64,000 nucleotides of DNA from Apoderus coryli (lineage: Eukaryota; Arthropoda; Insecta; Coleoptera; Attelabidae). The stretch covers positions 1,308,563 through 1,372,562 of the forward strand of contig OU452212.1 in assembly GCA_911728435.2 (NCBI GenBank), given 5' to 3'. Position numbers and translations under genes: made by a program. Every line of letters starts with the position of its first letter. The first letter of the stretch is position 1. Positions 41,870-53,200 of this stretch are shown here, piece after piece. The notes under the pieces are model-generated. The model saw only the letters and a list, made by a program, of their open reading frames with translations. It did no database searches and was not told where the DNA came from.

Positions 41870-42115
41870 ATGAATCGTTTTGAATTAGCCGAGCTTGCAG
41901 ATATGCATCTCTTGTATGGGGAAGCGCGCGGTAATTCTTTGTTAGCACAACGGTTGTACGGGCAGTGGTTCCCAAATCGTGAATTGCCAAACCATAAGAT
42001 TTTTGTCAAAATTAATCAAAATCTACGGGAGACCGGCTCATTCGTGGTAAGTATTGCAAAAATGTCAACTTTCTGTGTTTCTTTCTTGCGAGTTTCTGTT
42101 TTACAGCCAAACTAA
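41870..42115 (+). pseudogene. DUF4817 N-terminal fragment of a Tc1/mariner-like transposase
   Basis: It starts 'MNRFELAELADMHLLYGEA' and continues 'AQRLYGQWFPNRELPNHKI' and 'INQNLRETGSF'. This is the typical N-terminal helix-turn-helix (DUF4817) block of insect transposases, which usually reads ELADMHLVYG..N...A.RLY...FPNR..P....F..L...LRE.GSF. The frame then runs out into unrelated sequence. Confidence 0.75.
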
Positions 42116-42179
42116 GAGGCTTTGTTATCTTTGCAGCCTATTCGAGAATTTGCAAGGCAGTATTATATACCACGTCGGC

Positions 42180-43205
42180 CAGCACATTCGCCTCGGTCTC
42201 TCATAGCCTAACAAAATTGTAATTGCAAATTTTGTTTACGTGGGTGAATGTAGGTCTACCAGAAACCTTTTAAAAAAGCATTTGAACTTAAAAATTCATC
42301 AACAGAGGGTTGAACTTGTGTCGTCTGTGAAGGTCCTTGGCTTGTATTTGAACGAGAGGCTGAGATTTTCCGATCAGATTTCTTTCATAGCACGTCAATG
42401 TTATTTAACTTTAAGGTTACTTTATGCAAACAAACAGTTACTATCATTTAAAATGAAGAAAGTTCTTTGCGAGAGTTTGGTGTTTTCAAGGATGAGGTAC
42501 TGTAACGCTGTTTTCTTTCCTTGCTTAGATAGTGTAAACGCGTATCGAATCCAAAAAATACAAAACCAATGTTGCCGATTTGTAAGTAGTCTCGCAAATA
42601 TGATCACGTTTCACCATCGCTGTTAACTTTGAAATGGTTAAGAATTAAATATATTTTCCAATACTATTTCCTTAACTGTTTATTTAGGATTCTTAAAACC
42701 GCATCTCCTCCATATTTGTCACAAAAGTTAGTTTTCCGTAGAGAGATTCACCATCTGAATATTAGAAACCCTATAAAATTAACTATGTCTCGTCATAGTA
42801 CTGCTATGTTCCAACGTAGTTTCACCTCTATAATGCTGTGATGCAATTTAACAACCTTACACCTGTCCTAAAAAAAAAATTTGATTTGAGTATTTCTGTA
42901 TTTAAAAAATATGTAAGACAATTTTTATTATCATTCTTATAGTCATGGTCTGCACTCTTAACTATTCTTTTTTAGCTGCCTTCTGATAAGTGGTAGTAAG
43001 ATTTGGGAATTTTTGTATTATTATATATTATTATTGTTATTATTTTGATTATTATTGTGTGTGTTTGGTAAGTTAATAGTTTTGTTAATTTGGAGGTCTA
43101 GTTTTAAGTTTGATTTATTGTATTATGTAAGTATTGAGGGTTAAGTATGAGTGGCCATTAGGCTAGACTTCGCCCTATATAAATAAAGTCGATTATTATT
43201 ATTAA
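42180..43205 (+). pseudogene. LINE relic of the same family as 13928-18600
   Basis: 'LEFCLVKVLGLYLNE'-type sequence around 42300 ('SSVKVLGLYLNERLRFSDQ'), then 'YRIQKIQNQCCRFV' and 'LFRILKTASPPYLSQKL' match the C-terminal part of the intact ORF2. The 3' end 'aataaagtcgattattatta' (about 43184-43203) is the same as that of the intact element. Frameshifts after 42600 and 42840. Opposite orientation to the intact copy. Confidence 0.85.
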
Positions 43206-43216
43206 ATAATAAATAA

Positions 43217-43780
43217 TTGTGAGTAGCGACGAAATAATGTTTTTGCAAACCCTACTACTCTGCATTCAGTCAGTTAAGTGCCAAATTATGGCGATTTTTC
43301 TTGAAAAACTTTAAATAATAGTTAAAAATACTGAAATAATGTTGAAACCATTATGTGTGATATACCATGATATTCCATCTATTTTTGAATTGGAAATGGC
43401 TTTAAATTTAAAAATAAAAATTCCAGGGCGGTATTTCAAAAACGAAGTTGATGATGGTTTTTCAAAAACGAAACGTTGTAGTGAAAATTTGTAAACGCTA
43501 TCTTTTTCTCCTCAAAAAGTAACAATGAGAAAGTGCTTTTAATTTGTTTATATCTGTAAAAATAGGGTCAGAAATGAAAACTAAAATCGCAAAAAATAGT
43601 TTTTTCAAAAATTCTCGAAAACGGCTAAAGTTAGTTTCCTTTTGAAAACACCGTTTAAAAGGGGTTTAAATTGTACAACTTTTCTTTAATGTAACCGACA
43701 TTATAACTCCTACCGTTTCCAAGATTCCAATGCTATGTCCCATTCTTATCTTGAACACAGTGTATATTATATGATATTTT
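43217..43780. repeat. Dispersed repeat, partner of 53287-53990
   Basis: 'gtgccaaattatggcgatttttcttga' (about 43278) through 'gattccaatgctatgtcccattct' matches the region from 53518 to 53960 in direct orientation, with the shared blocks 'aaccattatgtgtgatat', 'gatgatggtttttcaaaaacga', 'aacgctatctttttc' and 'ctcgaaaacggcta'. It starts right after the LINE tail. Family unknown; no coding sequence. Confidence 0.75.
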
Positions 43781-44396
43781 GCACTTGTGGAATCTCTCAT
43801 ACTAGTAAATTTCAACAAAACAAAAATATATTTCCACCTTTAAAAATTTCAATAAATTTTTATGCAAATGTGCCAATTGAAAACTCGTTTGTTCGGCTTA
43901 ATTTTAATACTGGAATATATACAGTTAGGACCAAAAGTTACGCATGAATTAGATGAAATTGAAGGAAATATGTTTGGAAGAAATGTTCGCCCATATCAAT
44001 TTTGGTTTTAAGTTGCGCACTTTTAAGTGTAGGGAACAGACAAATGTACAGAGTTGTTCGTGTGTTTCTTGTGGAACGCCCTATATATTATTAATCTTTT
44101 CTCCTAAAGATTGTAACACTATTTAGTATGTTATAAAATTCATCTAAAGTCAACAATTATCTAGATATTCACAGTTGATGGCCAATTGTACCGACTCTAA
44201 GTACAAGTTCACTTAACTAAAGCCGACTTAAATTTTAAATCTGTCATTAATTTTGAAGTCTTGCATTTACATTTCACGTTGACGTGTGGGGTGCGAGTAG
44301 TGCTACGTACAGTTTTATTACCCGAATTAAGTGAATTTTACGAGACTCTTCCACTTTACTGCATTTGTGGTGTGTAAAACTGGTTTTCCTTTAAAT

Positions 44397-44463
44397 AATG
44401 GGGAGAAAAAAGTGCTTAGTTTGCATGTCGAGTGATTTTCCGACTGAGGTTACGTGTGACATG
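44397..44463 (+). other. Possible short first exon with CxxC motif
   Basis: An ATG near 44397 opens 'MGRKKCLVCMSSDFPTEV' and then 'TCDM', ending at a good donor (ACAT|GTAAGT). The CLVC pair at the N-terminus could be half of a zinc-binding module such as a THAP domain. No downstream exon was found, because LINE relics follow. Confidence 0.25.
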
Positions 44464-44614
44464 TAAGTACAATGGCGTAGATTTTGGGATTTTGCAGCGA
44501 ACTTTCCTACTGTTTTTTGCTATTGAAATTGCAGTGTTTGCGTGGTCTCAAATTGGGTCTTGTTCTGCTACATTCAAAATATATACCTACATATCCGGAA
44601 AAATTATGTGAAAA

Positions 44615-45360
44615 TTGTTTTTAAATGTTTATCCGCTGGTAAAGTTTTTGGGTGTCACTTTGGACCAAAAGCTAACCTGGGCGGGTCATGTCGAGGTTAC
44701 CATTGCCAAGTCTACGGTTGTGTTCATGTTGCGAAGCTTCAAGGGTGAAGTCTCTTTTAATGTTTTGAAATCAGCATATTTTGGCCTTTTTCACAGTGTG
44801 GCTTCATATGCTTTAGCAATTTGGGGACACTCTTGTAATGCTAGTCGGGTATTCGCAATCCAAAGACGAGTGGTCCGAATAATGACAGATTTAAAGTTTA
44901 GAGAGGATGTCAGACCTAAATTTAAAAAATATAAAATAATTACACTCCCGTGTCTCTATATCTACAATTCAATTATGTATGTGAAAAATAATTACAATCT
45001 GTACATAAAGCATGATGAAGTTCACAACCACAATACCAGAAACAAAAATGACATTCTTCCTGAATGGTTGGGTAGAAGCAGTAATTCTGTAAATTATTAT
45101 GGTCCCACATGCTATAATCATTTGCCAGATAGTTTGAAAACACTGAGCCTTGCAATGTTCAAAAATAGATTAAAAAACTACTTAATTGACAAGGCTTTGT
45201 ACTCCATTGATGAATTCATCAGCACTGACTTTCTGTTTTGATTAAGTTATATACATTTCTACGTTTTATGTTGTGTTATGTAATATTTTAGTATTTAATA
45301 TTACTTCTGTAAACCTTTTTTGGTAATGACATGTAATGACAATAAATAAATAAATAAAAA
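44615..45360 (+). pseudogene. LINE ORF2 C-terminal relic with TAAA tail
   Basis: The frame 44615-45241 is open: 'VKFLGVTLDQKLTWAGHVE', 'GLFHSVASYALAIWGHS', 'RVFAIQRRVVRIMTDLKF' and 'NKNDILPEWLGRSSNSV', ending 'NHLPDSLKTLSLAMFKNRL'. It is the region downstream of the RT palm in a LINE of the 35.5-36.4 kb type. The 3' tail is (AAAT)n followed by A at about 45341-45365. It is 5'-truncated, yet the remaining 208 codons are open, so it is fairly recent. Confidence 0.88.
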
Positions 45361-45369
45361 AAAAGTACC

Positions 45370-46900
45370 TTACGATAAAGAGAAGATATGGGATGTGGTG
45401 CAAGTGGGCACTAAAAATGTTAAAACAAAAATTCATAATTATATACCTTTGCATTTAATAATAAATATTTTCATAACATAGAAAGTTAATCCCAGATCTA
45501 TTATTTAATAAATTATATTTGAAAACAATGCTGCAATTCCTGCGTAGGTATGTATTTATTATTGGAAACTGCAATCACGATTTCAAAAGAATTATACTAC
45601 CCCCCTGACTTTTGTTTACATGCACTCCATTAAATATTGACCTTTATGTTATGAAGAAAAACATTTAAATTAGATGACATTTCTATGTTCATTTATTTTT
45701 CGAAAACGTCTCAATAATCTTCATCATTCATGTTAGCCTAATTTAGTGAGTCTTTTTATTCTCTAATATGGACAAAGATTTTCGTCACCTCAAAAGATAC
45801 AACCTTTAGAGTGGAGTGCGTTGCATTACTACGAGCGCTTAAACAGACGTCCTAGAGAAAATAGATTGATCAGAATGGACGCCAGTGCGAGAGTCGATGG
45901 GAATTCCTCAATCCTTACACCATTTTTTTCTTTACATTATTCAAGCCAATTTCCTTATCGACACAAGTATGTGGATTTTTTATATATATTTGAAGAATGT
46001 TTTGTTGATTTTTCTTTGTGTATATCATAGTTTTAATTTATGTAAATCTGTTTTGAATTTTTTAATAAGGTTAAGTGATGATGTTACTATCTTTTTCAAC
46101 CCTGCATATATATGCATACCTTTACACACTTGATACCCCACGCACTGCTCTATGAGTAAGCTTAAAAAAATTAGAGCAAAAACTCTAATTTCAGCAGTGC
46201 TTGTTGATACAATTTCCTGCAAATAATAGGACGAAAGACTATAGAGACACAGAGGTAATTGTAAAACACGTCATTAGTCGTTGTTGATAGTTTTTGCCAA
46301 CAACTCAATACTTGCCCCCAACATTGAATCACTCTGTGCATATACTTTGTCAAATATTTTTGACTTGTGAAAATATGTAAACAAAATTTTTAGTAGTGAA
46401 CAGAAAACAAAAAATCATAATAAAAAATACCTTTAGGCCAAATACTACCAATCAAAATGGAACCAAACAAGGTAATAGAAACTACGCCTTAGCTGTGAGC
46501 CATGATTTGCGTACATTACAATGAAGTATTTTTGCATAAATGCTAAATTGATTCTAGTTGTTGATCTACGACGTATCTACTTCAGCAACTTGTATTGGAT
46601 CAGGTGATTGTTATTTTCCATAATATAAAAATTATTTGCAAAACAAAACTAAACATACCACTGAAGTGCCTCGTGTGGCAAAATTTTCTACGAGGTTTGG
46701 TCAAGACTTTCATTTGATGCCATACGTGAAACGGGCGTTTCCTTATGAACAAAAATATTTTCTGCCGGGCTTCGTTTTTCATATACAAGGAGTCAAAGTT
46801 TTTTTCTTTTAAATGGTTAAGTCTAAACCACTGAAATATTCTTATTAGATTTTTCGTCACTATTTATTAGATAGTCGAGTAAGTACAAGGGTAACTTTTA
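45370..46900. other. Intergenic sequence without a recognised gene
   Basis: Several short ORFs are present but none looks conserved. A minus-strand frame at 46600-46860 ('FHVWHQMKVLTKPRRKFCH') might be a further exon of the gene at 46911-47625, but I could not connect it by splice sites. Confidence 0.35.
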
Positions 46901-46910
46901 CGGGAAGTAA

Positions 46911-47625
46911 TCATTTTTTTTTTTGGGAATAAACTATTTTATTTTCAACATTTGAGATGTGGCTATCATTAGATAGCTCATCGGCATCTTGATTTGGATG
47001 ATCATTTTCAACATTAGCACAAGCCAAAATAGTATACGAATATTCGACTACATCGTCCTTATTCTTAACACTGTTATATGTTGAACCGGAAGGCCCTGCC
47101 TCAGGTGATAAGGGCTCACCATCACCGCCGCTGATGCCAAGTTCATTAGCAATATCCAATGGATATTCAATAATTATATTATATATTGTGGCACTTGTGA
47201 CAGGATCAGTTGCTTCGAGTACTAAAAAAAAACATATTAAGTCGGCGTTATTGATCTGTTTGGTTTGATACGATAAAAAAATTATTTAAATAATTTAAAA
47301 TCTAAGCCAGTGTAAATGGATAAAATGAGTATTAATAAAATATTTGTTAAATAAATACTGCTACTGCTAAAGCTAGGAAAACCTGACCTACCATGCATAA
47401 CTACCTAAGTAGTGAATTTTGTTAACAAATGAAATATTAAGCTTTGCGAGTATCTTTGTTGTGTTTTGAAAATAAATATTCTTAAACTAAACAATATCAC
47501 ATACCGTTTTGTAGGTTACATTCTTTCGTTGAATCTTCTGGAGGCAACATAAAGTCCACAGCGGAGATTCCATTCTGTGGATTACTTCTAACGAGTTCTA
47601 AGATTTTTAGGCCTCTTCCAGACAT
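46911..47625 (-). CDS. Uncharacterised two-exon gene (about 144 aa)
   Basis: Exon 1, 47625-47505, begins 'MSGRGLKILELVRSNPQNG' and ends at AACG|GTATGT. Exon 2, 47221-46911, follows a strong TTTTTTTTTAG acceptor, keeps phase and reads 'VLEATDPVTSATIYNI', 'GDGEPLSPEAGPSGSTYN' and 'NVENDHPNQDADELSNDSH', ending 'KIVYSQKKK'. The protein is acidic and Asn/Ser-rich with a short basic N-terminus. The 'MSxRGxKILELV' start resembles the first residues of many repetitive insect proteins of unknown function linked to transposons, so a domesticated or decayed mobile-element gene is possible. The poly-A run at the stop could mean a longer original frame. Confidence 0.5.
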
Positions 47626-47639
47626 TCTTGCAATTTATA

Positions 47640-48540
47640 ATTTAAAAATCTAAGTACAAAACTAAGAGCGACATGCGTATGCTAAAGAAGTAAAATACAA
47701 ATAAACAGCCATACGAGGATTAAGAATATCGTTATCTATAGCGCGCGCAAAACTGTATTTCGCGTATGTCCAAATAAGAGGAATGGATTGTCATTTTACA
47801 ACAAAAATATTTACAAGGTTTGGTTTGCATAGATTTTTAAATTAGGGGTATCTCCATTTCATAAGAGGTTTGGTAATATTACGTAGAAACATGTCACGAT
47901 TCATTTGGCACAAAAAAACAAATTTCAAAAAAAACTCGATTTACGAGGTTTGAGAATTATGTCGACGATATATAAGATGTTCGTCCTCTCTAAAGGTTGA
48001 ATCGTTTTCGGTTGGTCTTCCTAATTTGATTTGGCAAATATTCAAGGTGGTCAGTCAAAATTTGTGAGCGAATTAGGGACGTCTAATCATGAAAAAAACC
48101 TAAATTGTAATTTTTCGATAAGTCCTTATTTACAAAGATATAGGGTGTTATAGATGACTGCCTGAGGACGATTTTTTTAAAATATTATCGAAACGAGTAA
48201 AGATGAATTAACCAAATGTAGCATATTTATGCACCTAGTTAAATGACGTAAACTGACATGAAATTGAATAAAAAAAGGATGACCATAGGCGGGTAAACCG
48301 GAGGGACCCTTGCCTTAATTATAACCTAACTTTTTTTTTCTGGGTGACTTTTATTCCATTTGTGTCAAAAATGTGATAAAATAAAGTTTTCTACATAAAA
48401 AAGGCATGTTTGTTTTTTCTCGAAAAACTTAAACGTTTTCGAGAAATTCGAGTTCGAAAATTTAAGTTTTTTTTACTTGATAATTTTTGAACCGCCTCGT
48501 ATAAATTAATGGAATTTTAGTATAATTTACGTCAGATAGG
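47640..48540. other. Non-coding region
   Basis: No gene seen. It contains 'ttacaaggtttggtttgcat' and 'tttacgaggtttgag', variants of a motif also found at about 46690 and (complemented) about 50030; probably pieces of one short repeat. Confidence 0.35.
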
Positions 48541-48544
48541 GACT

Positions 48545-48775
48545 CGTTGAGTAACCCTATTTAAAACACTGGCAAATCATTAAGGCCCCAGGGGCGTACT
48601 GACGTAGGGATTGTTCACCCTTTTTTTTAATGCGTCTTGCTTATAGCAAAATGTTTAGGCTATTTAAAAACTGCTTCAAAATCTCAGTAGCAAGACGCAT
48701 TTATAAAAGGGGTTAACAATCCCTACGTCAGCCTTAATCAAATGCCATTGTTTTAAATAGGGTTACTTGTCGAGT
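48545..48775. mobile_element. Foldback element with arms of about 85-95 bp
   Basis: The left arm 48551-48640 and the right arm 48690-48768 are inverted copies: 'agtaaccctatttaaaaca' against 'ttgttttaaatagggttact', and 'ctgacgtagggattgtt' against 'aacaatccctacgtcag', then 'aatgcgtcttgct' against 'agcaagacgcatt'. The loop is about 50 bp. The left arm has a short insertion (ccccaggggcgta). No coding capacity. Confidence 0.85.
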
Positions 48776-48779
48776 ACTT

Positions 48780-50260
48780 TATACGGCGCAGGTCTTTAAA
48801 GCTCATAACTTGGCAGCGAAGTCCGATTCGACAAAACTTTTTATGAACTTATAACCTTCTTTTATCACAAGCTAGCCCAATCCGAGATATTGCTCACATT
48901 TCTGGGACACCCTGTATATTACTATATGTATATCATTCAGCGATAACCGTTGTTCGATTCTCTAAAGGAATTTTTCGGCGTATCCAGCACAGGGTTGTCC
49001 AAAGACATGCTGCAGGCAACTTTTTTAATACAATCCATCGGCGTACTTATATTTTTCCTAAGGGGTACACCAGACGAGATATAGAGCAATTGTGTTTTCT
49101 TTAATTTAAATAGTCCGGAGCTCTCTATTTTTTTTTCCTAATTTACAGGATGATTTTTATCAAAGCAATGACTAGGTACTTTTCTCTGTAGAATCCAGTG
49201 GTGTAGTCGGATTTTTAATTTTACAGTTAATTACCAGTTAATTACCAGGTATCAAGTTTTAATTTTTTAAATAAAACACCCTGTATTTTGTTATATATTT
49301 TTTCATTTTGCATCTTCTTTAAGAATACCAAATGTTGACAGAAGCGATTTCATGCATCCTTGAGGAGTTAGGCGCAGACGTACACGATCATCCAACGAAA
49401 ACCTTGCTAAGTAATCTTTTTTACAAACTCTCACTGTCAGATATCGAAAAAGTACCCTGTAATTATTTTTTTTTAATAAAAAATAAAGAAAAAATTATCA
49501 ATTTTTAAAGGACATTCCGGAACGCCACTGCTTAAATTATACCTTTGAAATGTGATTTTTATAAAAGGCACAACTTTTTTTTAAGCTAATACTACCTAAT
49601 GAACGTTATTGCCTCTACTGTTCTGGGAATGCCAGGAATCCAACACCCATCCAATTCTTCTTCCCATCTTAATAAATCTCGTAATTTTAAACACCGTTTT
49701 AGTTTTATTACTTTTACACATCGTATTGTCTACAAAATATTAACATTTCAGTCTAGCCCTCATATATCAAACCTCATAATCGAGCCTGAAGGACCCGTAA
49801 TTTCAAATTCGTTGACTGCTTGCAGCTGCAGTCGGCACGGCTTTGATCGAACGAAAATAAAATTTAAATCTGGAGAACCGCGTAACAATGGAAGAGTTGC
49901 TCGGCGACTTTTTATATAGGGTGCCCCAAATTCGAAAGTATCTCGAAAATCAAGATGGAACAGATCAGAAAGAGAAACTATACCTTTGATATTATGCCAC
50001 TCTTGTGAAACACTGACCCAAAATGTTTTGGTCAAACCTCGTGTAGATAAAATTATTTGTGAAAAAAAAACAAGACTATGCAAATATAATAATTAATTTA
50101 AATAAATACCTGTTCGGATCTGTAAAACCAGTTCATAATCACAACTTCTTCCAGATAATACAGACGTGTAGTTGGTTTTGTTGCGTAGTTTTCAGTTTGA
50201 ATTTTTGCAAACAACATTTTATTCAGTTTTTGCGACTTAAAAGCAATAATAAATAGTCTT
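48780..50260. other. Upstream region of the aminotransferase gene, repeat-rich
   Basis: Contains MITE-type ends ('gggacaccctgtatatt' at 48902, 'aaacaccctgtattttg' at 49265, 'atagggtgccccaaattcg' at 49916) and a plus-strand frame 49599-49919 of unclear origin ('HRIVYKILTFQSSPHIS'), perhaps a LINE C-terminal scrap. The promoter of the aminotransferase must lie toward 50.2 kb; I assert no specific element. Confidence 0.4.
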
Positions 50261-50268
50261 GTGTGAGC

Positions 50269-53200
50269 ATGTTGGATAAAGCATTGAAGAATAATGGTAA
50301 TTTGAAAATAATTGATAGTGGTGTAGCCAAACCTACTGTTTGGAAAGTGGAACCATCCACTACTGCGAAAACTTGCAGGAATTTCATCAGAGAGATTGTC
50401 GATAATTTGGACTTGCAGCCTAATCCAGAGAAGCCTGTTATACCGCTATCCTTAGGTTTGTTTATTTATTTACCTTTCGTCATTCTTATTAACGATCCTG
50501 CTTTTATTTTGGAAACCTTCATATTTTATTTCTTTTTTGAACCTTCATACTACTTTCTTATTTTTCAGTTTTTCGAAAAAAGTTACTCTTAATAAAAAGT
50601 TTTGCTTGATCCTAAAGTAAGATTGGGATAGAAACATTTTACATTTCTTATACGGGGTGTTCAGAAAATTGAAAAAACTTTAAATGGTACAAGAGTAAAC
50701 TACACTTATTTGAGAAGATATGGAAATAAAAGTAGGCCAATTTTTACGTAAATTGGTTTGAGACACTGCCTTTTACTTTTGAACAACTTTTCCTAATAAC
50801 TTATTTCCATATCTTCTCAAATAAGTGCACTTTACTCTTGTATCATTTAAAGTTTTTTCAATTTTCTCAACACCCCGTATAGGAAATGTTACATTTTTCT
50901 GTACTAATCTTACTTTAAGAACTAGCAAAACTTTTTATAAAGAGTAACTTTTTTCGCTAAAATGAAAACTAAGAAAGTTTTTCCTCCTGGACACTTTTCC
51001 TGTGGACATACTGTATGTTTATTTTATTTTTTTTCTTGTTGCGTAATTTAGGTTCTCTCTCTCTCTCTCTCTCTCTATTATTGGCCGCTACAACTAGGTA
51101 ATTTAGCCATTTAAATAGGACATTCTTACAATTATCACAAACAATACATATAATTAATTTAATATTTTTTGTGAGTTTGTTTAAACAAAAACACACATCA
51201 ATTACTATTGATGTGTGTTTTTGTGCAACGAACATGAAATGACATACATATATTTCCTACGAGTATGATCGTTTGCAGCATGAGCCGCAGGCGAGTGCTG
51301 CAAATCATACGAGGAAATGGTCATTTCATGTGAGTTTCACACTACTTTTTCTACGACTGTTTTAATGCTTTTGAATAAATTAAACATAATTTTTAGGAAA
51401 ATATTTGTTTTTCGAAACTTACCCCTGTTGCCGTAATCCTAAATACGATATGTTAGAAGTATTAAATTGACTCGGTGGTGTTAAACTATATTCACTATCA
51501 CTGTTTTAGTGTTTTGAAATTAGCAAAATACTTAATTATAATTTTTGAATAGAATTAGCCGATACTTGTTGGAAATTCATTATAACTGCGTAAAATAAAA
51601 CAATTTTAGTTTTAAATATTTCCAAACTTTTATAATATACAAATTTATATTTCAAAATCACACGACATGTTTCGTCCACACAGTGGCTTTATCAAGTGTA
51701 ACTTAAGACTAAGATACAAAATATTTATATGGTTTATACAGGTAATAAAATATAGTAAAAGTGTAACAAAATGAAAACTAATAACTAGGTCACAGGTGCA
51801 TAAAAACTACCTAGGGTTACAAAAATTAAAAGAGGTTTAACAAAGGGGAATTATTTAAATCTGTTTGGCTATTGAGTAATTTGTTAGAATATTTAAGTTT
51901 GTTTATTTCTAATGATTCTAAAAGATCCAGCTTTTTACTTTTGTTTTCTATATGAATAATTTTGAAATTATCGTTAAAATTATGATTATGTTCTAAAAGA
52001 AGAGAAGTAATTACTCTAACCATCTTTTAGAACCCAACGCTACTTTTGTCATTACCAGGAAATTTACCCGTGCGTAATAAATATTTCCCACTAGTTTCTT
52101 AGCAACAAATATATATTACGCACGGGTAAATGAAAAACAGCTTTACGATGTACTACATTTTCAAATCATGATTGAACATATAATAAAGGCATTTAAAGAC
52201 AGTCGTAGAAAAAATATAATACAATAACAAAAGTGAACCTAAATTACCCAAGGAAAAAAATAAAAACTTACTACTTTAGTAAATCAAACACGTCTACACC
52301 AGAAAATATCTTTATATAGATGTTCAAATTAGCCAAACATGTCAAAAACTTTACTCTTCCATCTTCAGTGACATTAAAAATCTTAAAACAAATTCTTGCC
52401 AAGTGCCTTAAGTTCTAACAAGATTCAAACATGTATACATACTAAAAACTTGTAGTTTTAGTTGTTTTATCTCAAGACGATATCGAAATTAGATTACAGT
52501 GTGACTTAATTTAAAAAAAAAACGATATTTAAGCTCGCTATTTTTACTAACAACATTGTAAATTTTCAAAGAAATCGGTAAGGACATTTGACTGTTTGTT
52601 TAAAGCAGTTTTTCCTGTTTTGGGATTTTTATGAGATTTTAAACGTTTTTCGAGATGTTGTTTAGTTTGACCTACGTACGAATCTTCGCAATTAAGACAT
52701 GGTATTTTGTAAACAACTTGAGTAGATTTGTGTATAGGCGAGATCTTAATCTGTGTTTTATTGTGGCAGATAGTTACTCGTATTTTGTTTAATTTAAATT
52801 TTATTTTCTATATTCTCGTACGTATAACATAAGGAGTTGACACATATTTTTTTTGGTAATATTATGATCTTCTTTTATGTTTTGGTTGCCATTATAAAAG
52901 GTCTGTACAAAATTAAACCAGATATTTGTGAGGTCAAAATAAGCCGAATAAACGTAACTTACCTTAGTCCAAAATTTCTGCGTTTCGGAAATACATAAAA
53001 TGTTTAATATTATGTAAATTTTTTAACATATTATCTTAAAAATTAGTACACATTGGTTTTTTGGAGTGCGAAACCCGCATATGGACAGCATTTCACTGTG
53101 GCCGTTAGAGGACGCTCCACACTGCAATTGTGATCCAATAAAATATCCATAACTTTTTCCTCAGTGTAATTTTTTACTTTTTTTGTCCACTAAATAATAC

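Noticed and set aside
49599..49919. 106-codon plus-strand ORF as a host gene
   Set aside because: No family recognised and no splice context; it may be a LINE scrap but the similarity is too weak to assert.
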